Assembly (NCBI RefSeq): GCF_013149805.1 | Contig: NZ_JABEZT010000002.1 | Location: 248,001-312,000 of the forward strand | Length of the DNA: 64,000 nucleotides | Direction: 5' to 3' | Origin: Isoptericola chiayiensis | GTDB taxonomy: Bacteria > Actinomycetota > Actinomycetes > Actinomycetales > Cellulomonadaceae | Part shown: in pieces, positions 26,583 to 34,865 of the stretch | Layout: every line of letters begins with the position of its first letter | How positions within the stretch are numbered: the first letter of the stretch is position 1 | Translations under genes and position numbers: made by a program | Notes under the pieces: model-generated | The model's input: only the letters and a program-made list of their open reading frames with translations | Database searches by the model: none | What the model was told of the DNA's origin: nothing

Positions 26583-26954
26583 ATGGCGACCTCCATCGAG
26601 TCCTACCTGGAGCAGTTCGACTCCCCGGCCCGCGCCCGGCTCTCCGAGCTGGTGACGCTGGCGCGTCGGGCGGCGCCGGACGCCGTCGAGGCGATCCGGT
26701 GGCGTGCGCCGGCGTTCGTGCACCCCGACGGCGTGATCCTGTTCATGCTCTCGGGACACGCTAAGCACGCGAACGTCGTGTTCACCCCGAGCACGAAGGA
26801 GTCGTTCGCCGCCGAGCTGGCCGGCGCCGGTCTGACCACGGGCAAGGGGTCGGTCAAGCTGCCCTACGACGTCGAGGTCCCCGCCGCCCTGCTCGAACGG
26901 ATGGTCGCGCACCGCGTGCGCGAGCACGAGGTCGACGGCGTCGGCTGGATGTAG
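26583..26954 (+). CDS. DUF1801 family protein
   Basis: A 123-residue protein of the DUF1801 (YdhG-like) fold: SIESYLEQFDSPARARLSEL, AIRWRAPAFVHPDGVILFML and GKGSVKLPYDVEVPAALLER. The biochemical role is unknown. The TAG stop of the DUF3291 remnant is the start of the TAGCCT box (26570-26575) that lies seven bases before this ATG. Expression is thus independent of the broken gene. Confidence 0.83.
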   Translation: MATSIESYLEQFDSPARARLSELVTLARRAAPDAVEAIRWRAPAFVHPDGVILFMLSGHAKHANVVFTPSTKESFAAELAGAGLTTGKGSVKLPYDVEVPAALLERMVAHRVREHEVDGVGWM

Positions 26955-26990
26955 CGGGAATGCGCCGCGCCGGGCACGGTTGACGCCCGT

Positions 26991-28010
26991 ATGAAGCACA
27001 TCGGTTTCCTGTCGTTCGGTCACTGGACCGACCATCCGTCGTCGGCCACCCGCAGCGCGGCCGACGTGCTGACCCAGTCGATCGAGCTGGCCGAGGCCGC
27101 CGAGGAGCTGGGCGCCGACGGCGCCTACTTCCGGGTGCACCACTTCGCCCGGCAGCTGGCCAGCCCCTTCCCGCTGCTGGCGGCGGTCGGGGCGCGCACC
27201 CGGCGTATCGAGATCGGCACCGGCGTGATCGACATGCGCTACGAGAACCCCGCGTACATGACCGAGGACGCCGGCGCGGCCGACCTCATCGCGGGCGGGC
27301 GGCTGCAGCTCGGCATCTCGCGCGGCAGCCCCGAGCAGGTGGTCGAGGGCTACCGCCACTTCGACCACGTGCCCGCACCGGGCGAGTCCGACGCCGACAT
27401 GGCGCGCCGGCACACGGCCCGGTTCCTCGAGCTGCTCGACGGCGAGGGGTTCGCCGAGCCGAACCCGCGCCCCATGTTCCCCAACCCGCCCGGGCTGCTG
27501 CGGATCGAACCGCACTCGCCCGGCCTGCGCCGACGTGTCTGGTGGGGTGCCGGCTCCCGGGCGACCGCCGAGTGGACAGCAGCGCAGGGCATGAACCTGA
27601 TGAGCTCGACGCTGCTCACCGAGGACACCGGCGTGCCTTTCCACGCGCTGCAGGCCGAGCAGATCCAACGGTTCCAGGACGCCTGGGCCGCGGCGGGGCA
27701 CCCCTGGCAGCCGCGGGTGTCGGTGTCCCGGTCGATCTTCCCGATCACCGACGACCGCGACCGCGCCTACTTCGGCCTCGAGACGCAGTCCACCGACCAG
27801 GTCGGCGTCCTCGACGGCGGGCGGGCCCGCTTCGGCAAGACCTACGCCGGCGAGATCGACGAGATCGTCGACGCCCTGGCGGGCGACACCGCGATCGCGG
27901 CCGCCGACACGCTGCTGCTGACGGTGCCCAACCAGCTCGGGGTGGACTACAACGCCCACGTCATCGACAACGTGGTGCGCCACGTCGCCCCGGCGCTCGG
28001 CTGGCGCTAG
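26991..28010 (+). CDS. LLM-class flavin-dependent oxidoreductase
   Basis: A 339-residue luciferase-like flavoprotein: IGFLSFGHWTDHPSSATR, FRVHHFARQLASPFPLLAAV, EIGTGVIDMRYENPAYMTED and LGISRGSPEQVVEG are typical. Substrate unknown. No FMN reductase adjoins it, unlike the LLM gene at 12.9 kb. Upstream spacing from DUF1801 is 36 bases, with no strong ribosome binding site. It ends facing the phosphotransferase gene. Confidence 0.85.
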   Translation: MKHIGFLSFGHWTDHPSSATRSAADVLTQSIELAEAAEELGADGAYFRVHHFARQLASPFPLLAAVGARTRRIEIGTGVIDMRYENPAYMTEDAGAADLIAGGRLQLGISRGSPEQVVEGYRHFDHVPAPGESDADMARRHTARFLELLDGEGFAEPNPRPMFPNPPGLLRIEPHSPGLRRRVWWGAGSRATAEWTAAQGMNLMSSTLLTEDTGVPFHALQAEQIQRFQDAWAAAGHPWQPRVSVSRSIFPITDDRDRAYFGLETQSTDQVGVLDGGRARFGKTYAGEIDEIVDALAGDTAIAAADTLLLTVPNQLGVDYNAHVIDNVVRHVAPALGWR

Positions 28011-28038
28011 GAACCCCGGCGGGACGTCACGGGGCTGC

Positions 28039-28920
28039 TCAGGGTGCCTCGGCGTCCGCGAGCGCCGCGGCGATCATGCGGTGCCCCTGGGCCTCGAACG
28101 CCTCGTCCCCGACGCGGTGGGCCCACACCGCGGTGCCGATCGCCTCACGCACGAGGATGCGCCGCCATGCCGGTCCGCCGCGCGGGTCGGCGCCGTAGCC
28201 GTCGACGAACGCCGCCGCCAGGTCCGGGCGGCCGATCCACTGCTGGGCGGCGAGGCGCGCCAGGTCGGTGGCCGGCGGCCGCCACGCGAACCGGCCGAAG
28301 TCGATGACGCGCACCAGCCCGTCGTGGCCGATCACCCAGTTGCGCGGCTGGAAGTCGCCGTGCGTGGGCACCACCCGGACCGGCGGGTGCTCGTGCGTGG
28401 CGATCACCGCCCGCAGCCGCGCCTCGACGTCGGCGGCGATGCGGTGCTCGCCGTCCAACCATCCCAGCGCCTTGGCGTCGGCAGCGGCCTCGTGATCGCC
28501 GTCGACCCGTGAGGCGCCCGCGTGCAGACGCGCGAGCAGCCCGCCGGCCTGGGCGTAGGTGTCCGCGGCACGCTCGGCGCGATGCCCCTCGACCAGCACC
28601 CCCGGCAGCCACGCCGTCGCCAGGAGGCGGCGCTCGCGGTCGGCGTGCAGCAGACGCGGCACACGCCCACCGTCCAGGCGCCCCAGCAGCTGCTCGTGCG
28701 CGGCCAGCTCGCGGGCGAAGTGGTGGTCGGCCGGCCCGAACGCCTTGAGCGCCACCTGGGTGCCGTCGTCGAGCCGTAGCTGCAGCACCCGCGTGCCCGT
28801 CAGCCCCCACGAGTGGTCGGCGACCACCTCCAGGTGACCGAACCACGAGGTCACGACCTCGCTGCGGTCCGCGCACAGGCCGGGCAGCGCGGCGGCGGGC
28901 GAGACGGGTGACGAGGGCAC
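28039..28920 (-). CDS. Phosphotransferase (APH family)
   Basis: A 293-residue kinase-fold protein with the catalytic loop VPTHGDFQPRNW and the metal-binding VRVIDFGRFAW; an N-lobe lysine is present in QVALKAFGPADHH. Relatives phosphorylate aminoglycosides, homoserine, choline or other small alcohols, so antibiotic resistance should not be assumed. TAGCGT (28932-28927) lies six bases before the GTG start. Confidence 0.82.
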   Translation of the reverse strand: MPSSPVSPAAALPGLCADRSEVVTSWFGHLEVVADHSWGLTGTRVLQLRLDDGTQVALKAFGPADHHFARELAAHEQLLGRLDGGRVPRLLHADRERRLLATAWLPGVLVEGHRAERAADTYAQAGGLLARLHAGASRVDGDHEAAADAKALGWLDGEHRIAADVEARLRAVIATHEHPPVRVVPTHGDFQPRNWVIGHDGLVRVIDFGRFAWRPPATDLARLAAQQWIGRPDLAAAFVDGYGADPRGGPAWRRILVREAIGTAVWAHRVGDEAFEAQGHRMIAAALADAEAP

Positions 28921-29084
28921 CCCGGCACGCTACCCGCCCCCGGCCTCGTGAGACGACGTCGCCACCTGCACCGCCGGCAGGCCCGACGGCGGTCGGACGG
29001 TCCCGCCCGGGCGGCGTGCGCGCCATACTGGGGCCCCGACGCATCGAGCACGCGGCACCGGCGCCGCGACAGGAGGCAGGCACC

Positions 29085-30473
29085 GTGGCACTTCCCAGCC
29101 CCAGCTACACCATCACCCTGCGCGTGCAGGTCCCCGCCTCCCAGCAGGCCACCAGCACCGTGGTGACCGCCGTGGCCGACACCGGCGCCGCCGTCACCGG
29201 CGTCGACGTCGCCCACTCCACCCCCGAGGGCCTCGTCGTCGACCTGACCTGCGACACCGTCGACACCCAGCACTCCCAGCGCGTCGTGGACCGGCTCGAG
29301 GCCCTCGAGGGCGTGCACGTGCTCAAGTGGTCCGACTCGACGTTCCTGCTGCACCTCGGCGGCAAGATCGAGATCGCCCTGAAGACCCCCATCAAGACCC
29401 GCCGCGACCTGTCGCGCGCCTACACCCCCGGCGTGGCACGCGTGTGCACCGCCATCGCCGACAACCCCGACGACGCCCGCCGCCTGACCATCAAGCGCAA
29501 CACCGTCGCCGTGGTCACCGACGGCACCGCCGTGCTCGGCCTCGGCGACATCGGCCCCGCCGCCGCACTGCCCGTCATGGAGGGCAAGGCCGCCCTGTTC
29601 AAGCAGTTCGCCGACGTCGACGCCTGGCCCGTGTGCCTCGACACCACCGACACCGAGCAGATCATCTCGATCGTCAAGGCCATCGCCCCCGTCTACGGGG
29701 GAGTGAACCTCGAGGACATCTCCGCACCCCGCTGCTTCGAGATCGAGGCCCGCCTGCGCGCCGAGCTCGACATCCCCGTCTTCCACGACGACCAGCACGG
29801 CACCGCCATCGTGGTGCTCGCCGCCCTGGTCAACGCCCTGAAGGTCACCCACAAGAAGATCGGCGACGTGCGCGTCGTCGTCTCCGGCGTCGGCGCCGCC
29901 GGCAACGCCATCATCCGCCTGCTGCGCGCCCAGGGCGCCGAGCACATCATCGCCTACGGCCGCACCGGCGCCCTGCACCCCGGCACCCTCGACGACGACC
30001 CCCACCGCAACTGGATCGCCGAGCACACCAACCCCGAACGCTTCGACGGCACCCTCACCGAGGCCCTCGCGGGCGCGGACGTGTTCATCGGCGTCTCGGC
30101 CGGCGACATCCTGACCGGTGCGGACGTGGCCACGATGGCCGACGACGCCATCGTGTTCGCGCTGGCGAACCCGACGCCGGAGGTCGACCCGGTCGCCGCC
30201 GCCGAGCACGCCGCCGTGGTGGCCACCGGGCGCAGCGACCACCCCAACCAGATCAACAACGTGCTCGCCTTCCCGGGGCTGTTCCGCGGCCTGCTGGACG
30301 CCGGTGCCACCGAGATCACCGACGAGCTGATGCGTGTGGCGGCGCTCGCGATCGCGGGCGTGGTGGCCGACGACGAGCTGAACAGCGCGTTCATCATCCC
30401 CGGGGTGTTCGACCACCGCGTCGCCGAGGCGGTGGCCGGTGCCGTGCGCGCCGTGGCCGAGGCCGACCGGTGA
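29085..30473 (+). CDS. NAD-dependent malic enzyme with N-terminal ACT domain
   Basis: It converts malate to pyruvate and CO2 with reduction of NAD(P). The 462-residue protein starts with an ACT-like regulatory domain (about 8-85). A malic-enzyme N domain follows ([18 protein letters not shown], the lysine in [24 protein letters not shown]), then the NAD domain ([24 protein letters not shown]). AGGAGG about eight bases before GTG 29085 sets the start. The 3' third changes from C-ending to G-ending codons near base 30,060. Confidence 0.93.
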   Translation: MALPSPSYTITLRVQVPASQQATSTVVTAVADTGAAVTGVDVAHSTPEGLVVDLTCDTVDTQHSQRVVDRLEALEGVHVLKWSDSTFLLHLGGKIEIALKTPIKTRRDLSRAYTPGVARVCTAIADNPDDARRLTIKRNTVAVVTDGTAVLGLGDIGPAAALPVMEGKAALFKQFADVDAWPVCLDTTDTEQIISIVKAIAPVYGGVNLEDISAPRCFEIEARLRAELDIPVFHDDQHGTAIVVLAALVNALKVTHKKIGDVRVVVSGVGAAGNAIIRLLRAQGAEHIIAYGRTGALHPGTLDDDPHRNWIAEHTNPERFDGTLTEALAGADVFIGVSAGDILTGADVATMADDAIVFALANPTPEVDPVAAAEHAAVVATGRSDHPNQINNVLAFPGLFRGLLDAGATEITDELMRVAALAIAGVVADDELNSAFIIPGVFDHRVAEAVAGAVRAVAEADR

Positions 30474-30497
30474 GCCCGCGGTCGTAGGGTGGGGCCC

Positions 30498-30926
30498 GTG
30501 CCCTCGACCCTGCGCCGACCCGGCCCGTCACGCCCCCCGCTCGTCCTGGCCGTCCTGGCGCTCGCGGGGATGCTGACCGGTTGCGCCGGTGACGCCGACC
30601 CGGCCGGGACCACGTACGGCGTCGTGCAGGTGACCGGGCACGAGCTGGCGACCGGCTCGGACGTGGTGCTGGCGTTCACCGAGGACTCGGTGGGCACCCA
30701 GCCCGGCTGCAACGCCTTCACGGCGCCGGCACGCTGGGACGACGGCACCCTGGAGCTGGAGGGCGAGCCGGCCGGCACCCGGATGGCGTGCTCGCCGGAC
30801 CTGATGGCCCAGGACGAGTGGTTCACGGCGTTCCTGGGCTCGTCGCCCACGCTGACGTTCGAGGGGGAGGAGCTCGTCCTCGCCGCCGGCGAGGTCACCG
30901 TGCGCCTGGCACCCCGGGCAGACTGA
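30498..30926 (+). CDS. META-domain lipoprotein (HslJ-like)
   Basis: A 142-residue lipoprotein: signal peptide with lipobox LTGC (cysteine near residue 29) and one META domain with the typical PGCNAFTAPARWDDGTLELE and TRMACSPDLMAQDEWFTAFL. META-domain proteins are often linked to envelope stress or heat tolerance, but the mechanism is unknown. GTG 30498 is used because TAGGGT (30485-30490) lies seven bases upstream; an in-frame GTG three codons earlier overlaps that box. Confidence 0.78.
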   Translation: MPSTLRRPGPSRPPLVLAVLALAGMLTGCAGDADPAGTTYGVVQVTGHELATGSDVVLAFTEDSVGTQPGCNAFTAPARWDDGTLELEGEPAGTRMACSPDLMAQDEWFTAFLGSSPTLTFEGEELVLAAGEVTVRLAPRAD

Positions 30927-30963
30927 GCCCGACCCCGGCCCCGCACCCCGAGGAGGCGACCCG

Positions 30964-31890
30964 ATGGCCGCGTTCGTCCCGCCGTCGGACACCCGACGCC
31001 CGCTGCTGCTGTTCGCGCTGACCCCGCCCAAGCGCGCCACCAGCGAGGCCGACGCCCAGCGCGTGGCCGACCGCACCTGCGAGCGCCTGCGCGGCCTGGA
31101 CCTGGACGCCCTGGTGCTGTACGACATCGACGACGAGTCGGACCGCAACCCGCACGAGCGACCTTTCCCGTACCTGCCGACGATCGACCCGGACGAGTTC
31201 CGTACCCGGTACCTGACGGGCTGGGACCGCCCCGTGGTGGTGTACCGGTCGGTGGGCAAGTACGACCCGGACGAGCTCAGCGGATGGCTGGCGGCGCAGG
31301 ACCCGGAGCGGGTCTCGACGGTGCTGGTGGGTGCCTCGGCCTCGGACGCGCCGGTGCGCACGAGCCTGTCGCGCGCCCAGCGGCTGTGCGCGGCCCACGC
31401 GCCGGGGCTGCACCTGGGGGCGGTGGCGATCCCGGAGCGGCACGGCTCGCGCGGTGACGAGCACGAGCGCATGCGCGCCAAGCAGGCGGCCGGGGTGGAC
31501 TACTTCGTGACGCAGGTGGTCTACGACGTCGGCGCTGCCAAGACGATGGTCTCGGACTACCACTACGCGTGCCGCGACGTCGGCGAACGGCCGGCGCCGG
31601 TGGTGTTCACCCTGTCGGTGTGCGGCTCGGACCGCACCCTGGCGTTCCTGGAGTGGCTGGGGGTGCACGTGCCCGGGTGGATGCGCAACGACCTGCGCCA
31701 CACCGGCGACCCGCTGGCGGTCAGCTACGACCAGTGCGTCACGATCGCCGCCGAGCTGGCCCGGTTCTGCCGCCGGCACGCCATCCCGTACGGGTTCAAC
31801 GTCGAGTCGGTCTCGATCCGCCGGGCCGAGATCGAGGCGTCGGTGCGCCTGGCGGCCCACCTCGACGCCCACCTGGGCACGGACCTGTAG
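30964..31890 (+). CDS. Methylenetetrahydrofolate reductase-like protein
   Basis: A 308-residue TIM-barrel protein resembling methylenetetrahydrofolate reductases: LLFALTPPKRATSEADAQRV at the start, LVLYDIDDESDRNPHERPFP, HLGAVAIPERHGSRGDEHER and the characteristic GVDYFVTQVVYDVGAAK. The true MetF N-terminal and FAD motifs are not fully conserved, so the actual reaction may differ. GAGGAGG-like sequence 7-12 bases upstream supports the start. It follows the META lipoprotein by 37 bases. Confidence 0.72.
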   Translation: MAAFVPPSDTRRPLLLFALTPPKRATSEADAQRVADRTCERLRGLDLDALVLYDIDDESDRNPHERPFPYLPTIDPDEFRTRYLTGWDRPVVVYRSVGKYDPDELSGWLAAQDPERVSTVLVGASASDAPVRTSLSRAQRLCAAHAPGLHLGAVAIPERHGSRGDEHERMRAKQAAGVDYFVTQVVYDVGAAKTMVSDYHYACRDVGERPAPVVFTLSVCGSDRTLAFLEWLGVHVPGWMRNDLRHTGDPLAVSYDQCVTIAAELARFCRRHAIPYGFNVESVSIRRAEIEASVRLAAHLDAHLGTDL

Positions 31891-31956
31891 GGACGCTCGG
31901 CGCCGGGAGACGACCGGCGCGACGGCGCGTGGCCGAGATCACGGCCACCCACCCTG

Positions 31957-31973
31957 CTGTGGTCAGACCACAG
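31957..31973. promoter_or_regulatory. Perfect palindromic operator upstream of the alcohol dehydrogenase
   Basis: CTGTGGTC-A-GACCACAG is a perfect 17-bp palindrome containing TGGTCAGACCA, the core recognised by FadR-type GntR repressors (TGGTNNNACCA). A TAGACT -10 box follows at 31977-31982, so a bound repressor would block promoter recognition. Confidence 0.6.
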
Positions 31974-32079
31974 GGATAGACTGGTGGTATCGCCGACGAC
32001 GAGCCCCCGCAGGCCGACGAACCCGCCCGGGCCCGGCACCGACGAGTCCACCGTCGTCGCCCGACCCCAGGAGGTCACC

Positions 32080-33108
32080 ATGAGCATGAAGGCAGCCGTC
32101 GTCACCGAGTTCCGCGCCCCGCTGAGCATCGACGAGGTCCCCCTGCCCGAACCCGGACCCGGCCAGGCGCTGGTCAAGGTGCTCTACTCCGGGGTCTGCC
32201 ACACCGACCTGCACGCCGCCCACGGCGACTGGCCCGTCAAGCCCACCCCGCCCTTCATCCCCGGCCACGAGGGCGTCGGCGAGGTCGTCGCCGTCGGCGA
32301 CGGCGTCACCCGCCTGGCCGTCGGCGACACCGTCGGCAACGCCTGGCTGTGGAGCGCCTGCGGCGAGTGCGAGTTCTGCGAGACCGGCCGCGAGACCCTC
32401 TGCCCGAACCAGGCCAACGGCGGCTACAGCGTCGACGGCTCCTTCGGCCAGTACATGCTCGTCGACGCCGCCTACGCCCCCGTCATCCCCGAGGGCGTCG
32501 ACCTCGCCGCCGCCGCCCCCATCCTGTGCGCCGGCGTCACCGTCTACAAGGGCCTCAAGGAGTCCGAGGTCAAGCCCGGCCAGTGGGTCCTCATCTCCGG
32601 CATCGGCGGACTCGGCCACATCGCCGTGCAGTACGCCCGCGCCATGGGCATGCGCGTCCTGGCCGTCGACGTCGCCGAGGACAAGCTCGCCCTGGCCCGC
32701 AAGCACGGCGCCGAAGCCACCGTCAACGCCGCCACCACCGACGACGTCGTCGCCCGCATCGCCGAGCTCACCGGCGGCGGAGCGCACGGCGGCCTCGTCA
32801 CCGCCGTCAACGGCAAGGCCTTCCCCCAGGCCGTCGGCGGCCTGCGCCGCGGCGGCACCGTCGCCCTCGTGGGCCTGCCCCCCGAGCAGTTCGGGCTCGA
32901 CATCTTCTCCACCGTCCTGTTCGGGCTCACCGTGCGCGGCTCCATCGTCGGCACCCGCAAGGACATGGCCGAGGCCCTCGACTTCTTCGCCCGCGGCCTC
33001 ATCGACCCCACCTACGCCGTGCGCCCCCTGGCCGAGATCAACGACATCTTCACCGAGATGCTCGACGGCGCCATCGACGGCCGCATCGTGATGGACATGC
33101 GCGGCTGA
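32080..33108 (+). CDS. adhP: Zinc-dependent alcohol dehydrogenase
   Basis: A 342-residue medium-chain dehydrogenase that oxidises primary alcohols with NAD. The catalytic zinc ligands are in GVCHTDLHA and PGHEGVGEVV, four structural-zinc cysteines are in CGECEFCETGRETLC, and the NAD motif is GIGGLGHIAVQYA. The AdhP-like VKPTPPFIPGHEG segment favours an AdhP-type enzyme. AGGAGGT five bases before the ATG gives strong initiation. The leader (about 90 bases) carries a 17-bp palindrome at the promoter, indicating substrate-responsive repression. Confidence 0.92.
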   Translation: MSMKAAVVTEFRAPLSIDEVPLPEPGPGQALVKVLYSGVCHTDLHAAHGDWPVKPTPPFIPGHEGVGEVVAVGDGVTRLAVGDTVGNAWLWSACGECEFCETGRETLCPNQANGGYSVDGSFGQYMLVDAAYAPVIPEGVDLAAAAPILCAGVTVYKGLKESEVKPGQWVLISGIGGLGHIAVQYARAMGMRVLAVDVAEDKLALARKHGAEATVNAATTDDVVARIAELTGGGAHGGLVTAVNGKAFPQAVGGLRRGGTVALVGLPPEQFGLDIFSTVLFGLTVRGSIVGTRKDMAEALDFFARGLIDPTYAVRPLAEINDIFTEMLDGAIDGRIVMDMRG

Positions 33109-33277
33109 CCCCCGCGCAGCAGCGCGCGCCGCACCCTTCCCCTCCACCGGCGCGCGCCCGACGGCCGGACCAGCCCACCGGGCCGGTCCGGCCGTCGTCG
33201 TCCGTGGCACCATGGCACCCGCACGGCCACCCCGTGCCCCCTGCCCGCACCCGGACCCACGAGGACCGCCACCACCC

Positions 33278-33913
33278 ATGAGCTCCACCCCACCCGCGCC
33301 CACCGGGCCCGAGACCACCGGCGTCAAGCACACCCGGTTCGAAGACGCCCTCGGCATCCTGACCGGCACCTTCGTCGTCTCCCTCGGCCTGTACCTGCTC
33401 GAGTCCGTCTCCGCCGTCACCGGCGGCACCGCCGGCCTGTCCCTGCTGGTCAGCTACGTCGCCCCGCTGCCCTTCGCCGCCCTCTTCGCCCTGGTCAACC
33501 TGCCGTTCTTCCTGCTGGCCATCACCAAGAAGGGCTGGAGCTTCACCCTGCGCACCGGCGCCGCCATCGCCCTCGTGTCCGCCTTCTCCGTCCTGCACCC
33601 CGCCGTCTTCGGCACCGTCGACCTGCCACCGCTGTACGGCGTCCTCGCCGGCAACACCCTCGCCGGCGTCGGCCTGCTCATCCTCTTCCGCCACCGCTCC
33701 AGCCTCGGCGGGTTCAACATCCTCGCCCTCATCGCCCAGGAACGCCTCGGATGGCGCGCCGGCTACGTCCAGATGGCCCTCGACACCACCGTCGTCCTGG
33801 TCGCCCTCACCGTCGTACCCGTCACCACCGTGCTGCTGTCCGCCCTCGGTGCCGTCCTGCTCAACCTCGTGCTCGCCATGAACCACCGCCCCGGCCGCTA
33901 CACCGGCTACTGA
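33278..33913 (+). CDS. YitT family membrane protein
   Basis: A 211-residue integral membrane protein with five or six hydrophobic segments. The conserved N-terminal EDALGILTGTFVVSLGLYLL and SAVTGGTAGLSLLVSYV match the YitT/YczE membrane families, as does SLGGFNILALIAQERLGW. The transported substrate is unknown. GAGGA lies 13 bases upstream of the ATG. It is preceded by a C-rich 169-base gap with no other recognisable element. Confidence 0.75.
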   Translation: MSSTPPAPTGPETTGVKHTRFEDALGILTGTFVVSLGLYLLESVSAVTGGTAGLSLLVSYVAPLPFAALFALVNLPFFLLAITKKGWSFTLRTGAAIALVSAFSVLHPAVFGTVDLPPLYGVLAGNTLAGVGLLILFRHRSSLGGFNILALIAQERLGWRAGYVQMALDTTVVLVALTVVPVTTVLLSALGAVLLNLVLAMNHRPGRYTGY

Positions 33914-33950
33914 CCCACCCCCGCCACCGACCCGGTGGCACCATCGAGAC

Positions 33951-34394
33951 ATGGCCCGCAGCGCCCACGACCAACACCTGCACGACCTCGCCCTCCTGCG
34001 CCGCGTGCGCGACCGCATCGACCGCGACCACGCCCGACCCCTCGACGTCCCGGCGCTCGCGGCCGGCGTGGGCATGTCCGCGGGGCACCTGAGCCGGACG
34101 TTCAAGGCCGCCTACGGCGAGTCGCCGTACAGCTATCTGATGACCCGCCGGGTCGAGCGGGCGATGGCGCTGCTGCGCCGCGGCGACCTGAGCGTGACCG
34201 AGGTGTGCTTCGCCGTCGGCTCGTCATCCCTGGGCACGTTCACGACCCGGTTCACCGAGCTCGTGGGCATGCCGCCGGGGGAGTACCGCCGTCGCGCGCG
34301 CTCGGCGCGGGCCGCCGAGCTGCCCTCCTGCGTGACCAAGCAGGTCGACCGACCGATCAGGAATCGAGAAGCGTCGCGACCCCGGCCTGCCTAG
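33951..34394 (+). CDS. AraC family regulator, DNA-binding domain only
   Basis: A 147-residue AraC/XylS-type protein consisting of the two helix-turn-helix units (about 20-120): LAAGVGMSAGHLSRTFKAAY and FAVGSSSLGTFTTRFTELVG, with GMPPGEYRRRAR closing the domain. There is no N-terminal effector domain, so it may work like SoxS/MarA, controlled by its own level. The TAG stop forms the beginning of the TAGCGT promoter box of the VOC gene, its likely target together with the uvrA-like gene. Confidence 0.85.
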   Translation: MARSAHDQHLHDLALLRRVRDRIDRDHARPLDVPALAAGVGMSAGHLSRTFKAAYGESPYSYLMTRRVERAMALLRRGDLSVTEVCFAVGSSSLGTFTTRFTELVGMPPGEYRRRARSARAAELPSCVTKQVDRPIRNREASRPRPA

Positions 34395-34397
34395 CGT
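34392..34397 (+). promoter_or_regulatory. Leaderless-type -10 box (TAGCGT) of the VOC gene
   Basis: TAGCGT begins with the stop codon of the AraC gene and lies seven bases before ATG 34405. Confidence 0.5.
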
Positions 34398-34404
34398 GGA
34401 CGGC

Positions 34405-34815
34405 ATGAACATCGCCATCCACACCACGTTCCTGCCGCACACCGACCCCGAGGCCTCCCTGGCCTTCTACCGCGACCTGCTCGGCTTCGAGCTGACCATG
34501 GACGTCGGCGAGGGTGCCATGCGCTGGCTGACCCTCGTCGCCCCCGACCAGCGTGACGTGCGGCTCGTGCTCACCCCGCCCGCCGCCGACCCGGGCGTCA
34601 CCGAGGCCGAGCGTCGCACCGTCACCGAGCTGATGGCCAAGGGCAGCTTCCAGTCGATCATCCTGGCCACCACCGACCTGGACGGGACGTTCGACCGGCT
34701 GCAGGCCGCGGACGCCGAGGTGGTCTCCGAACCGGCCGAGCAGCCCTGGGGTGTGCGCGACTGCGCGTTTCGCGACCCGGCCGGCAACATGGTCCGCATC
34801 GACGAGGTCCGCTGA
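34405..34815 (+). CDS. VOC (glyoxalase/bleomycin resistance) family protein
   Basis: A 136-residue vicinal-oxygen-chelate protein: TTFLPHTDPEASLAFYRDLL, MRWLTLVAPDQRDV and the C-terminal CAFRDPAGNMVRIDEV. The fold binds metals and small molecules and includes drug-binding resistance proteins. It lies between an AraC-type regulator and a class II UvrA, a combination that reads as a detoxification or drug-resistance cassette. Confidence 0.86.
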   Translation: MNIAIHTTFLPHTDPEASLAFYRDLLGFELTMDVGEGAMRWLTLVAPDQRDVRLVLTPPAADPGVTEAERRTVTELMAKGSFQSIILATTDLDGTFDRLQAADAEVVSEPAEQPWGVRDCAFRDPAGNMVRIDEVR

Positions 34816-34865
34816 CCGACCGGCGCTAGCCTGAAGCCCCCCGCCGCGACGAAGGAGACCCGCGC

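Noticed and set aside
28039-28920. Aminoglycoside resistance gene
   Set aside because: The kinase fold is clear, but family members act on many substrates and no resistance-specific residues or context were seen.
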